From Streptomyces flaveolus (GTDB lineage Bacteria; Actinomycetota; Actinomycetes; Streptomycetales; Streptomycetaceae): DNA of 64,000 nt. The stretch's first letter is position 1; each line of letters starts with the position of its first letter. Shown piece by piece: positions 54,774-64,000 of the stretch. Made by a program: the position numbers and the translations under genes. The DNA lies in NCBI RefSeq assembly GCF_014648815.1, contig NZ_BMRV01000024.1:16626-80625 (forward strand). Reading direction: 5' to 3'. Under the pieces are notes generated by a model, which saw only the letters and a program-made list of their open reading frames with translations, ran no database searches and was not told where the DNA came from.

Positions 54774-55669
54774 GCCGCCTCCTTCGCGTCTTCGGCCGTG
54801 TTCTCCGTGCCGGTCCGCAGGTGGCCGAGGAGGATCTCCTCCAGGCCGGGCCGCTCGACGCACCAGTCGCCGTGGAGCGGTCCCCGCCGCCGGACCAGCG
54901 CGGTCAGCTGCCGCCCGTGCGCCCGGCGGTGCACCACGGTGTGCCCGGCCAGCGCCGGCTCCTCGTCGATGTGCCCGGTGAGCAGGGCGTGGCTCTCGCG
55001 GAGCACGTCGGCGTCCTCGCTCAGCGCGACCCGGCCCGCTCGCAGCAGCACCACCCAGTCGCAGGTCTGCTCCAGGTCGGGCAGGACGTGCGAGGACAGC
55101 ACGATGCTCACCTCGCGCTCGGCCGCCTCGGCCATCAGCGTCGCCATGATCTCGCCGCGCACCACCGGGTCGAGGTCGGCGAGCGGCTCGTCCAGCAGCA
55201 GCAGTTCGGGCCGCTTGCCGAGGGCCAGGGCGAGCGCCACCCGGGTGCGCTGACCGGGCGACAGCTCGCCCACCCGCGCCGCCCCGGCGATGCCGCCCTC
55301 GCGGACGACCCGTTCGGCGACCGCGGCGTCCCACCCGGAGTTGAGCCTGCCGCCCATGTGCAGCGTGTCGGCCACGGTGAAGCGGGGGTAGAGCGGCTTG
55401 TCCTGGGTGACCAGGGCGACCCGGGCGCGTGCCTGGGCCGTGTCCGGGACGGTGTCCAGTGCCCGGATCGTGCCCCGGGTGGGGCACAGCAGCCCGCCGG
55501 CCAGGTGCAGCAGCGTGCTCTTGCCCGCGCCGTTGCGTCCGACCAGGGCGGTGATGCGGCCGCGGGGCACCGTGAATCCACAGTCCCGCAGGGCCCAGCC
55601 GCCGCGGGCCCGGTAGCGGAACCCGAGGTCCCTGGCGCTCAGTGCGGCGGGCTCGTCAGGCCCGGTCAT
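54770..55669 (-). CDS. ABC transporter ATP-binding protein
   Basis: 299-residue ABC ATPase. Walker A GRNGAGKST at about 42-50, Q-loop VTQDK, signature LSPGQRTRVALA (a variant of LSGGQ), Walker B LLLLDEPLADLDP and H-loop SSHVLPDLE. An accessory domain of about 80 residues follows. It energises the ABC-2 permease. ATG at 55669 overlaps the gntR stop (ATGA), and its stop overlaps the permease start, so the three genes form a tightly coupled operon. Confidence 0.87.
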   Translation of the reverse strand: MTGPDEPAALSARDLGFRYRARGGWALRDCGFTVPRGRITALVGRNGAGKSTLLHLAGGLLCPTRGTIRALDTVPDTAQARARVALVTQDKPLYPRFTVADTLHMGGRLNSGWDAAVAERVVREGGIAGAARVGELSPGQRTRVALALALGKRPELLLLDEPLADLDPVVRGEIMATLMAEAAEREVSIVLSSHVLPDLEQTCDWVVLLRAGRVALSEDADVLRESHALLTGHIDEEPALAGHTVVHRRAHGRQLTALVRRRGPLHGDWCVERPGLEEILLGHLRTGTENTAEDAKEAA

Positions 55670-56130
55670 GCGTCCTCCTGTTTCCGTCCCCGGTCGCCCG
55701 GGTCGTGCTCGTGGTGCCGTTCGTGCTCCGGCTCGTGCGCCTGCTCGTGCTCGTCGAGGGCCGCCGTGACCAGTGCCAGCACGTCGTCGCGTTCCAGGCC
55801 GGCCGACCGGGCCCGTGCGACCCACTCGGTGAGCTCGGTACGCAGCGGCGAGTCGTCCTCCGCGCCGGGCCGCGCCAGCGACCGCGTCACGAAGGTCCCG
55901 AGCCCGCGCCGCGACCGCACCAGGCCGGCCTGCTCCAGGTCCCGGTACGCCCGGAACACGGTGTTGGGGTTGATGGCGGTGGCAGCGACGACCTCCCTGG
56001 CCGTCGGGAGCTTGTCCCCGACCCGCAGCACACCCATCCGGAGTGCCTGTTCGGTCTGCCGCACGATCTGCACGTAGGCCGGGATGCCGCTCTGCCGATC
56101 GATCCGGTACTCGACCACGTCACCTTCCAT
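55666..56130 (-). CDS. GntR family (YtrA subfamily) transcriptional regulator
   Basis: 154-residue regulator with the GntR winged helix: YRIDRQSGIPAYVQIVRQTEQALRMG and LPTAREVVAATAINPNTVFRAYRDLE. The short helical C-terminus (about 80-154) and absence of FCD or UTRA domains place it in the YtrA group, which represses its own ABC operon. The tail is strikingly His/Glu-rich (EHEQAHEPEHERHHEHD), possibly a metal-binding segment. It heads the ABC operon and shares a 26-bp control region with the divergent dehydratase gene. Confidence 0.88.
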   Translation of the reverse strand: MEGDVVEYRIDRQSGIPAYVQIVRQTEQALRMGVLRVGDKLPTAREVVAATAINPNTVFRAYRDLEQAGLVRSRRGLGTFVTRSLARPGAEDDSPLRTELTEWVARARSAGLERDDVLALVTAALDEHEQAHEPEHERHHEHDPGDRGRKQEDA

Positions 56131-56159
56131 GCTTTCATTAATTCATTAGTAGAAGCATG
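56128..56159. promoter_or_regulatory. Shared operator between gntR-ABC and the threonine ammonia-lyase gene
   Basis: CATGCTT (56128-56134) and AAGCATG (56153-56159) are perfect inverted repeats enclosing two 8-bp-spaced copies of TTCATTA (56134-56140, 56142-56148). The left arm contains the gntR start codon. This looks like a YtrA-type autoregulatory site. Confidence 0.55.
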
Positions 56160-56207
56160 ATCAAGGAGTGGGAAGATGTCAAACCACCTACCCGCTGGAG
56201 GACACGC

Positions 56208-57185
56208 GTGACGACCACCACCCCACCGGTCACCCTCGACGACGTCCGCTCCGCCGCCGCCCGCCTCGACGGCGTCGCACACCGCACCCCCGTACTGCGC
56301 TCGCGCACCCTGGACGCCCTCGTCGGCGCCGAGGTCTTCCTCAAGTGCGAGAACTTCCAGCGCGTGGGCGCCTTCAAGTTCCGCGGCGCCTACAACGCGG
56401 CCTCCCGCCTCACCCCCGAGGAGTCGGCCCGGGGCATCGCTGCCTACTCGTCCGGCAACCACGCCCAGGCCGTCGCCCTCGCCGCCCGGGAACTCGGCAC
56501 CACCGCCGTGATCGTCATGCCCGAGGACGCGCCGCCGTCCAAGCGGGAGGCCGCGGCGGGCTACGGCGCCGAGATCGTCACCTACGACCGCTACACCGGC
56601 GACCGGGTCGCCATCGCCGAGGCCCTCGCAGCCGAACGGGGCCTCACCCTGATCCCGCCCTACGAGCACCCGCACGTCATCGCCGGACAGGGCACCGCCG
56701 CCCTCGAACTGGTCGAGGAGAGCGGCGAACTGGACGCGCTGGTCGTCCCGGTCGGCGGCGGGGGACTGATCGCCGGCAGCGCGACCGCGGTCAAGGGCCT
56801 GCACGCCGGCACCCGGGTGCTCGGCGTCGAACCGGAGGCCGGCGACGACACCAAGCGCTCGCTGGAGGCGGGCCGGCGCGTGAGCGTCCCCGTGCCGCAC
56901 ACCATCGCCGACGGCCAGGCCCTGCACACCCCGGGTGAGCTGACGTTCTCCCTCAACCGGCGGCTGGTCGACGGGATCGTGCTGGTCTGCGACGACGAGA
57001 TCCGGGACGCCATGCGGTTCGCGTTCGAGCGGCTGAAGATCGTCCTGGAGCCCAGCGGCGCCACCCCGCTGGCCGCCCTGCTCACCGGCCGCGCCGGACC
57101 CCTGCCCCGCCGGGTCGGTGTGATCCTCTCGGGCGGCAACGTCGACGCCGGCCGCTTCGCCCGCCTGTGCGGCGCCGCCCGCTGA
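56208..57185 (+). CDS. Threonine/serine ammonia-lyase (PLP-dependent dehydratase)
   Basis: 325-residue fold-type II PLP enzyme. The PLP Lys is in FKFRGAYNAA (Lys57), with SSGNHAQAVALAARELG at about 83 and the phosphate-binding glycine loop VPVGGGGLIAGSATA near 180. ACT regulatory domains are absent, so it is a catabolic (or serine racemase-like) form and not the isoleucine-feedback-regulated one. GTG at 56208 with GGAGGACACGC is preferred over ATG at 56157, which would add 17 unmatched residues and lie inside the operator. It deaminates threonine to 2-oxobutanoate. Confidence 0.86.
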   Translation: MTTTTPPVTLDDVRSAAARLDGVAHRTPVLRSRTLDALVGAEVFLKCENFQRVGAFKFRGAYNAASRLTPEESARGIAAYSSGNHAQAVALAARELGTTAVIVMPEDAPPSKREAAAGYGAEIVTYDRYTGDRVAIAEALAAERGLTLIPPYEHPHVIAGQGTAALELVEESGELDALVVPVGGGGLIAGSATAVKGLHAGTRVLGVEPEAGDDTKRSLEAGRRVSVPVPHTIADGQALHTPGELTFSLNRRLVDGIVLVCDDEIRDAMRFAFERLKIVLEPSGATPLAALLTGRAGPLPRRVGVILSGGNVDAGRFARLCGAAR

Positions 57186-57262
57186 CACCGCGCCTCCCCG
57201 GATGGCGGCCCCGACTTGACAGGCGGACGATGGAGTGGTGGGGCAGGGAAAGGAGGAGCGTC

Positions 57263-57625
57263 ATGTTCGAGGCCAAGACGCTCGACAAACCGGACGAGCG
57301 GCGGGACTTCCCCCGGGGGCACCTCGAAGCCGTGCACATGGAAGGGCTCGACTTCGCCGTGGCCACCTTCGAGCCGGGCTGGCGCTGGTCGGAGTCCGTG
57401 GCACCCATCGCGGGCACCGACAGCTGCATGATCCACCACAACTGCTACGTGGTCCAGGGACGCATGTGCGTCCGCATGGACGACGACGGCACCGAGAGCG
57501 AGGTGGGTCCCGGCGACGTCTTCGTCTGCTCGCCCGGGCACGAAGCCTGGGTCGTGGGCGACGAACAGTGCGTGGTGTACGACTTCGCCGGAGCCATGGC
57601 GAAGGAGTACGCCAAGGCCGACTAG
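57263..57625 (+). CDS. Cupin domain-containing protein
   Basis: 120-residue single-domain cupin: FEPGWRWSESVAPIAG, SCMIHHNCYVVQGRMCVRMDDG (cupin motif 1 with His residues), GPGDVFVCSPGHEAWVVGDE (motif 2). Possibly metal-binding. Several Cys residues are unusual for so short a cupin. ATG at 57263 follows AAAGGAGG. TTGACA at 57216-57221 could be a -35, but a matching -10 is not seen. Function unknown. Confidence 0.82.
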   Translation: MFEAKTLDKPDERRDFPRGHLEAVHMEGLDFAVATFEPGWRWSESVAPIAGTDSCMIHHNCYVVQGRMCVRMDDDGTESEVGPGDVFVCSPGHEAWVVGDEQCVVYDFAGAMAKEYAKAD

Positions 57626-57647
57626 GCCCTGTGAGAGACCCGGCGCG

Positions 57648-58999
57648 TCACACCGGCAGCAGCCGGGTCACCAGGGCGCCGAGCTGGCGGGCGTTGCGGC
57701 ACTCGTGCATCTCGACCAGCTCGGCGTACTCCGGCGCCGCCGAGTCGCCGGTGCCCCACCGGGAGCGCTGCTCGGGATTGAGCCAGTACACCCGGCGGGC
57801 CCGCCCGGCGATCTCCCGGACGGCGGCGAGATTCGGGTCGCCCATGTTCGTCCGGGCGTCCCCCAGCACGAACACGGTCGTACGCGGGCCCACCGCGTCG
57901 CCGTAGCGTTCCGCGAACTCGCCGAGGGCGACCCCGTAGTCGCTGCTGCCGTGCCAGGCGGTGAGCGTCGCCCGCTCGCCGATGCGGGCGCCGAGCCCCT
58001 CCGGGTCGGCGGCGCCGTGCACGAGCAGCCCGGTCACCTCGTCGACCCGGTTGACGAACGCGAAGACGCGCACCTTGCTGAACTGGTCGTGCAGCGCCTG
58101 CACCAGCAGCATCGTGAAGTCCGAGAACCCCGCCACCGACCCCGACACGTCGCACAGCAGCACCAGTTCGGGCCGCACCGGACGGCGCCTGCGCAGCACC
58201 GGCCGCATCGGCACCCCGCCCGTCGACAGCGAACCGCGCAGGGTGCGCCGCAGGTCGATGCTGCCGCGGGAGGCCCGCCGCCGACGCGCCGCGAGCCGGG
58301 TGGCCAGCTTGCGGGCGAGCGGCTGCACGGTCCGGCGCAACTCGGCCAGCCGGTCCTTGCCCAGGAGCAGGAAGTCGACGCGGTCCGGGGTCGTGGCCAC
58401 CGCCCGCCGGGCGATCTCGTCCCGGCCCCGCCGCTCGGCGACCCGGCGTCGCGCCTCCGACGCCACCATCTGCCGGAAGTCCTCGATACGACGCCGGATC
58501 TCGTCCTCCAGCAGCCGGTCGGCGAAGCCCGTGCCGTCGCCCCGCGCCCGGACGTCGTCGCGGACCCGGGCGAGCAGGGTCTGCGGACGCAGCCGGTCGA
58601 GCGTCTGATGCGACGACCAGCCGTCCGAGCCGGGGGAGCCGTACCCGCCGAATTCCGCGACCGCCTCGGCGGCCAGCCGCTCCAGCAGCGCCCGGTCGTC
58701 GGCCGCGAGCGCGTCGGCGATCCGTTCCCGCAGCTCGTCCCGCCCGGCCGGTGCGGACTCCGGGCCGCCGGCCCGGCGCGGGAAGTACAGGTCGAAGACC
58801 GGGTCGAACACCCGGCGCTGGCCGGGGGAGTGCAGCAATGTCGCCGCCAGGCCCTCCCGCAGCAGCTCCCGGTCCGCCAGGCCGAGTGCCTCGACCGCCC
58901 GTGCCGCGTCCACGCTCTCGCCCGTGCCGATCCGGACGCCGTGCGCGCGCAACGCGGAGACCAGGGAGGTCAGCCGCTCGGTCACGCCCGTGCCGGAGG

Positions 59000-59003
<4 letters not shown>
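57648..59003 (-). CDS. VWA domain-containing protein (CoxE/YehP-like)
   Basis: 451-residue protein. An N-terminal helical region (about 1-240) precedes a von Willebrand A domain with MIDAS motif DVSGSVAGFS near residue 287. C-terminal VFVLGDARTNMGDPN is typical of CoxE-like proteins. It pairs with the MoxR ATPase gene immediately upstream (4-nt overlap, 59000-59003). MoxR-VWA pairs act as chaperones that insert cofactors or metals into enzymes. No client gene is obvious nearby. Confidence 0.85.
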
Positions 59004-59857
<854 letters not shown>

Positions 59858-59897
59858 CGGGGCCTCCAGCTCGGGACAGGGTCTGCGGCTTCTATCT

Positions 59898-59905
59898 AAG
59901 CGCTT
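59898..59905. promoter_or_regulatory. AAGCGCTT palindrome upstream of the MoxR-VWA operon
   Basis: The 8-bp palindrome AAGCGCTT (59898-59905) lies within ACAAGCGCTTAG on the minus strand and resembles TetR-family sites. It is the only dyad found in the short leader. Regulator unknown. Confidence 0.3.
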
Positions 59906-59981
59906 GTTCAGTGTCGGTGTCACGCAAAAGGACCGTGCCGGGGATGCCCCGCCCACGGGCACCCCCGGCACCGCCGACCGC

Positions 59982-61292
59982 TCACGCGGCCAGCGCCACC
60001 GCCCCGACCGCCGGGACACGCAGCACCCGCCGGGCCGTGACCAGGCTCGTGCCCAGCGTCGCCGCCGCGCTCACCGCCACCATCGCGAGCCAGGTGCCGA
60101 GAAACTGGTCCGGCAGCACCGCGTCGGTGCGCACCACCGTGAACGGCACGATCCCCGCCAGCGCGGCCAGCGTGCCGAACAGCACCCCCGTGACCGTCAG
60201 GATCACGCCCTCCACGCCGACCATCCCCAGCACCTGCCCGGGCGTCGCCCCCGCCAGCCGCAGCTGCCCGAACTCGCGCGAGCGGAAGGCCGTCGCCGCG
60301 TACAGCGAGTTGACCAGCATGACGCAGACGAAGACCGCGATGATGCCGACGACCGTGAGGTTGAGCGTCTCCAGGTTCTTGGCGTCGACCGACTTGACCA
60401 GCCCGGAGGCCCGCACGGCGTCGCTCTCCACGGACTGCATGGTGAGCGTCGCCGTGGACACGGCGGTGAACAGGATCAGCGGCACCAGGATCCCGGCGAG
60501 GTGACCGGCCCGCCGGCGCAGGTTGCGCACCGCCGGCCAGCCGCTCGCGCCACCGAGCGGCAGCCGGTGGAGGACGGTCTTCAGAAGGACCGGCGACAGC
60601 TGCGCGAACCCGACCGACAGCAGGATCGCCCCGTAGGCCGGTGCCGCCATCAGCGCCTCGTCCGTCGCCGAGAACAGGAACGTGGAGCCCGCCCCCGCCG
60701 CACCGGCGATCAGCGCGGCGTACGCCAGGACCCGCCGGGCGCCCGCCCGCTCCCGGCTGCCCCGGGTGACCCGCCGTACCGCCAGGAACGCGGCGCCGGC
60801 CGAGGCGAGCAGGGTGACGGCGACACCGCTGACGAGCGCGACCGGGCCGAAGGCGGCGTCGACCGAGCGTGCCACCTGGCCGCTGTCCTGGAACATGGCC
60901 AGCAGTGCCCGGCCACCGAGCACGGCCGGCCCGATCGCGAGGAGGGCGCCCGTCAGGGCCACGGCCACCGCCTCGCCCACGACCATCCGCCCGATCTGCG
61001 CCGGGGTCGCCCCCGAGCAGCGCAGCAGCTCCATCTCGGCGGTGCGCTGACGCACGTTGACCGTGAGGGTGGAGGCCACCGCGAAGAACACCAGCAGCGT
61101 CCCGTAGCCGCCGACCACGCCCGCCGCCAGTCCCAGGGTGTCCGCGCTCACCGGGTCGACGCCGTCCCCCGCCGCCGTGTCGTGCATCGAGTTGAACGTC
61201 ATGACGACCGCCGCGCCCAGGAAGGCGGACAGCAGTGTCGCGAGGAACCGTCCGGGGCGCCGCCGGACCGACCGCAGGGACAGTGCGAACAT
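59982..61292 (-). CDS. FtsX-like ABC transporter permease
   Basis: 436-residue permease. Membrane topology suggests eight or so helices in two FtsX repeats (LVFFAVASTLTVNVRQRTAEMELLRCSGATPAQIG and FGQLRLAGATPGQVLGMVGVEG are the two coupling regions), with TM segments flanking. It is exporter-type, similar to MacB/LolC proteins but without the large periplasmic loop. It partners the ATPase upstream. ATG at 61292 is 3 bp after that gene's stop. Substrate unknown. Confidence 0.85.
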   Translation of the reverse strand: MFALSLRSVRRRPGRFLATLLSAFLGAAVVMTFNSMHDTAAGDGVDPVSADTLGLAAGVVGGYGTLLVFFAVASTLTVNVRQRTAEMELLRCSGATPAQIGRMVVGEAVAVALTGALLAIGPAVLGGRALLAMFQDSGQVARSVDAAFGPVALVSGVAVTLLASAGAAFLAVRRVTRGSRERAGARRVLAYAALIAGAAGAGSTFLFSATDEALMAAPAYGAILLSVGFAQLSPVLLKTVLHRLPLGGASGWPAVRNLRRRAGHLAGILVPLILFTAVSTATLTMQSVESDAVRASGLVKSVDAKNLETLNLTVVGIIAVFVCVMLVNSLYAATAFRSREFGQLRLAGATPGQVLGMVGVEGVILTVTGVLFGTLAALAGIVPFTVVRTDAVLPDQFLGTWLAMVAVSAAATLGTSLVTARRVLRVPAVGAVALAA

Positions 61293-61295
61293 CGC

Positions 61296-62087
61296 TCACA
61301 CCCCCGTCGGCACGTCGTCGCCCAGGTGCGCGAGCCGCTCCGCGACCGCGTCGGGGGACGGGGCGTCCATCCGGCCGGCCGGACGGCCGTCGGCGAGGAA
61401 GACGACCGAGTCCGCGTACGAGGCGGCGACCGGATCGTGGGTCACCATCACCACGGTCCGCCCGTGGACCCGCACCGCCTCCTGCAACAGCAGCAGCACC
61501 TGTCGCGCGCTGCGCGTGTCCAGTGCGCCCGTCGGCTCGTCCGCGAAGATCACCCGGGGCTCGGTGACCAGTGCGCGGGCGATCGCCACCCGCTGTCGCT
61601 GACCGCCGGAGAGCTGGTCGGGACGGTGCCCCAGCCGGTCGCCGAGACCGACCGCGACCAGGGTCTCCCGGACGCGCGCGCGGTCCACGCGCCGCCCGGC
61701 GAGCTTCAGCGGCAGCACCGTGTTCTGCGCGACGGTCAGCGTCTCCAGGAGGTTGTACTGCTGGAACACGAAGCCGACCCGCCCGCGCCGGAACTTCGTC
61801 AGCTCCGTCTCGCTGCCTCCGGTCAGTTCCTCGCCGTCCACGCTCACGATCCCGCTGTCGGGCCGGTCCAGCCCTGCCGCGCACTGCAGCAGCGTGGACT
61901 TGCCCGAGCCCGACGGCCCCATCACCGCGGTGAACGTGCCCCGCCCGAGGCTCAGCGTCACCCCGTCCAGCGCGGTCACGGCGCTCTCGGCGGTGCCGTA
62001 GGTCTTGGTTACCTTGACCAGCCGCAGCGCCTCGGGGGACGGCCCCGGGTCGTGCTTGCCTCGTGCGCGGGTACGGAACATCGTCAT
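61296..62087 (-). CDS. ABC transporter ATP-binding protein (LolD/MacB type)
   Basis: 263-residue ATPase. Walker A MGPSGSGKSTL at about 55-65, Q-loop FVFQQYNLL, signature LSGGQRQRVAIARAL, Walker B VIFADEPTGALD and H-loop VTHDPVAASY are all canonical for the lipoprotein/antimicrobial exporter subfamily. Two ATGs (62087, 62081) are possible. The RBS GGAGGG is better spaced for 62081. It forms an operon with the FtsX-like permease. Confidence 0.87.
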   Translation of the reverse strand: MTMFRTRARGKHDPGPSPEALRLVKVTKTYGTAESAVTALDGVTLSLGRGTFTAVMGPSGSGKSTLLQCAAGLDRPDSGIVSVDGEELTGGSETELTKFRRGRVGFVFQQYNLLETLTVAQNTVLPLKLAGRRVDRARVRETLVAVGLGDRLGHRPDQLSGGQRQRVAIARALVTEPRVIFADEPTGALDTRSARQVLLLLQEAVRVHGRTVVMVTHDPVAASYADSVVFLADGRPAGRMDAPSPDAVAERLAHLGDDVPTGV

Positions 62088-62215
62088 CGCCCTCCGTGCG
62101 GCACGCCCTGTGCGGTGCCTCGTCCACGACGCTACGGAGCGGGCGGCCCGCACACACGGGGCGCAGAACCCGTATCGGGGGGTGTACTCAGTGACACCCC
62201 GGGCGGCCCGTGTCC

Positions 62216-62893
62216 TCACCCGGTCATCAGCACCACCTCCAGGGTGCGCGGACCGTGCACCCCCTCGACCCGGTCGAGTTCGATGTCGCTGGTCGCCGAC
62301 GGTCCGGAGATCCATGTCAACGGGCGTGCCGGGTCCAGTCGTTCGAGGGCCTGGGGGACGGAGGCGACCACCTGGCCGGGGACCCGGACGACGCAGATGT
62401 GGTGATCCGGCACGAGCGTGATCCGGCGGCGGCCCTGGTCGGGGGAGCCGTCCAGGACGATCGTGCCGGTCTCGGCGATCGCGACGGCGCAGCCCGTGAC
62501 CACGCTGTCGACGCGGTCCAGTTCGTGCGGCGTGCTCTCCGGCCGGTCCGGGACCCGCTCGGCGCCGGACCCCGCGAGCCAGTCCGGGTCCAGGCCCGGC
62601 GGCACGAGTACCGTCCTCGCCCCGCGGGCGGCGAGCAGCCCGGTGACCGTCGCCGCCACGTCACCGGCGGCGCAACGGTGCACGATCGCCCGGTAGTCCG
62701 CCAGGTTCTCGGCGAGCAGCTCCACTGTCCGCGCGACGGTCCGGTCCCCGTGTTCCCGCAGATAGTCCCGGGCGACCGCTTCCCCGTACTGGGGGTCCCT
62801 CCCAGGCTGTTCAGGCACTGGGGGAGTGTCGTCGTGCGGCACGTCCGCGAGGGCGCGCCGTACCCGGCCCAGGATGCGTTCCCTGCTGCTCAC
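62216..62893 (-). CDS. lutC: LutC/YkgG family LUD protein of lactate utilisation
   Basis: 225-residue LUD-domain protein: SSRERILGRVRRAL at the start, LVPPGLDPDWL, VVTGCAVAIAETGTIVLDG and LVPDHHICVVRVPGQVV. LutC is the third subunit of the LutABC complex that oxidises L-lactate to pyruvate. GTG at 62893 overlaps the lutB stop (GTGA). It ends the lactate operon here. A non-coding stretch of about 128 bp separates it from the ABC gene. Confidence 0.85.
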   Translation of the reverse strand: MSSRERILGRVRRALADVPHDDTPPVPEQPGRDPQYGEAVARDYLREHGDRTVARTVELLAENLADYRAIVHRCAAGDVAATVTGLLAARGARTVLVPPGLDPDWLAGSGAERVPDRPESTPHELDRVDSVVTGCAVAIAETGTIVLDGSPDQGRRRITLVPDHHICVVRVPGQVVASVPQALERLDPARPLTWISGPSATSDIELDRVEGVHGPRTLEVVLMTG

Positions 62894-64000
62894 TTCGCCC
62901 CGTCCTCTCCACCACGCGTGCGCTGCCACCAGTCCCGGAACGGCTCCGCTGGCACCGCCGGAAGATCCCGGCTGCCGCTCCACGCCCGCCCCGGACCCGG
63001 AAGCGTGCGCGGATGCAGACGGCGGGTGCGCGACGCCAGCCGCTGCCCGGCCCGCAGCGCGCCCGGGTGCGTGAACGCCCACTGCGCCGCGCGCATCGCC
63101 GCCCGCTCGGCGGCATGCCCCTTCGCCGGTCTCAGCACGACCCGGTTGCCCTCCCGGACGGCCGGCCCGCCCTGCACGACCCGTTCCCGCAGGTGGACCA
63201 GGACTTCGGGGATGTCGATGGCGACCGGGCACACCTCGTAGCAGGCGCCGCACAGCGTGGACGCGTACGGCAGGGAGGCGTCGATGTCGCTGCCGGTGCC
63301 CCGTAGTTGGGGGCTGAGGATGGCGCCGATCGGGCCCGGATACACCGAGCCGTAGGCATGTCCGCCGGCGCGCTCGTAGACCGGGCAGACGTTCAGGCAG
63401 GCCGAGCAGCGGATGCAGCGCAGCGCCTGGCGGCCGACCTCGTCGGCGAGGGTGTCGGTGCGGCCGTTGTCCAGCAGCACCAGGTGGAAGGTGCGCGGGC
63501 CGTCGCCGTCGGTGGTTCCCGTCCACATCGACGTGTACGGGTTCATGCGCTCGGCCGTCGAGGAGCGGGGCAGGAGCTGGAGGAAGACCTCGAGGTCGCG
63601 CCAGGTGGGGATCACCTTCTCGATGCCGACCACGGAGATCAGGGTCTCGGGCAGGGTCAGGCACATGCGGCCGTTGCCCTCGGACTCCACGACGACCAGT
63701 GTGCCGGTCTCGGCGACCATGAAGTTGGCGCCGGAGATGCCGACCTTGGCGCGCAGGAACTTCTCCCGCAGGTGCAGCCGGGCCGCCTCGGCGAGCTCGG
63801 CAGGAGTGTCCGTGAGACCGTCGGGGGCGGGGCGGCCCCACGCGCCCATCTCGGAGCGGAAGATGTCGCGGATCTCGCCCCGGTTGCGGTGGATGGCCGG
63901 CACCAGGATGTGCGAGGGCCGGTCCCTGCCCAGCTGCACGATCAGCTCCGCGAGATCGGTCTCGTAGGCGCGGATGCCCCGGGCCTCCAGCGCCTCGTTG
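62890..64000 (-). CDS. lutB: LutB family iron-sulfur lactate-utilisation protein, 5' end outside window
   Basis: At least 369 codons of a LutB protein. The LUD domain (ILVPAIHRNRGEIRDIF, GISGANFMVAETGTLVVVESEGN) is followed by two 4Fe-4S ferredoxin motifs, CIRCSACLNVCPVYE (about 175 codons after the GTG at 63939) and CGACYEVCPVAIDIPE. Sequence upstream of that GTG (NEALEARGIRAYETDLAELI) is still LutB-like, so the gene continues past the window edge. It works with LutA and LutC in lactate oxidation. Confidence 0.86.
   Translation of the reverse strand, partial: NEALEARGIRAYETDLAELIVQLGRDRPSHILVPAIHRNRGEIRDIFRSEMGAWGRPAPDGLTDTPAELAEAARLHLREKFLRAKVGISGANFMVAETGTLVVVESEGNGRMCLTLPETLISVVGIEKVIPTWRDLEVFLQLLPRSSTAERMNPYTSMWTGTTDGDGPRTFHLVLLDNGRTDTLADEVGRQALRCIRCSACLNVCPVYERAGGHAYGSVYPGPIGAILSPQLRGTGSDIDASLPYASTLCGACYEVCPVAIDIPEVLVHLRERVVQGGPAVREGNRVVLRPAKGHAAERAAMRAAQWAFTHPGALRAGQRLASRTRRLHPRTLPGPGRAWSGSRDLPAVPAEPFRDWWQRTRGGEDGAK

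Noticed and set aside
56157..56207. ATG at 56157 as the start of the threonine ammonia-lyase
   Set aside because: It would sit inside the inverted-repeat operator, lacks an RBS and adds residues not seen in the family; GTG 56208 has GGAGG.
57216..57245. TTGACA as a housekeeping promoter for the cupin gene
   Set aside because: The -35 is perfect, but no TANNNT hexamer occurs at 16-19 bp.

Overview
The window is high-GC actinobacterial chromosome, almost certainly Streptomyces. The reasons are a very strong G/C bias at third codon positions, frequent GTG starts, many ATGA or GTGA stop-start overlaps, and gene families typical of the genus: DUF5133, DUF3140, DUF2945, a YtrA-type GntR-ABC unit, an S1 protease with a carbohydrate-binding tail, a Tat-exported PhoD phosphatase, an SDR-DUF2867 protein beside a photolyase, and a 25-residue bL37-like ribosomal protein. 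I saw no rRNA, tRNA, CRISPR array or intact insertion sequence. The first gene is cut by the left edge and lutB by the right edge.

Layout. 0-2.5 kb: CurA-type reductase, MerR regulator and F420-type oxidoreductase. 2.5-5.4 kb: FdhF/YdeP molybdoenzyme with an SRPBCC protein. 5.5-9.6 kb: bL37-like protein, GreA/GreB-like factor, two unlike DUF488 proteins and a ClpC-like ATPase. 9.8-11.6 kb: a moeA lacking its 5' part and a half-length FUSC membrane protein. 11.6-14.4 kb: TetR, SDR and a PAP2 membrane protein. 14.4-22.9 kb: an aromatic-catabolism operon (two FAH-fold hydrolases, cyclase-family hydrolase, FAD monooxygenase, ACMSD-like decarboxylase, extradiol dioxygenase, SDR and a frameshifted SDR) opposite a LysR gene with a dyad operator. 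22.9-32 kb: SpoIIE-type phosphatase, quinone oxidoreductase, DUF5133, two paralogous VOC genes around an AraC gene, a short DrrC-like UvrA paralogue and three small stress-type genes. 32-38 kb: photolyase, SDR-DUF2867, MarR and an MMPL exporter preceded by an AT-rich dyad. 38-44.1 kb: PPOX protein, DUF2243 and CtaG-like membrane proteins, MscS channel, methyltransferase and RecQ-like helicase.

44.1-49 kb is the most unusual part. A zone of decayed or start-less coding fragments and an AT-rich island lead into a tight five-gene unit. It encodes a 60-residue precursor-like peptide with an acidic N-terminal half and a C-terminal tail after a triple glycine, an unrecognised 233-residue protein, two tandem DUF6895-like paralogues that share histidine motifs, and a class-C beta-lactamase-fold serine hydrolase. 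The last four genes overlap by 4 nt each. A 17-bp perfect hairpin closes the unit. This looks like a small peptide-modification (RiPP-like) cluster without any textbook modifying enzyme. It is my best candidate for an undescribed system, but the RiPP reading is inference.

49-64 kb: S1 protease, PhoD phosphatase, Cys-rich small protein, methyltransferase, GntR-ABC operon divergent from threonine ammonia-lyase with a shared compact operator, cupin protein, VWA-MoxR pair, FtsX-type ABC exporter and the lutC/lutB end of a lactate-utilisation operon.
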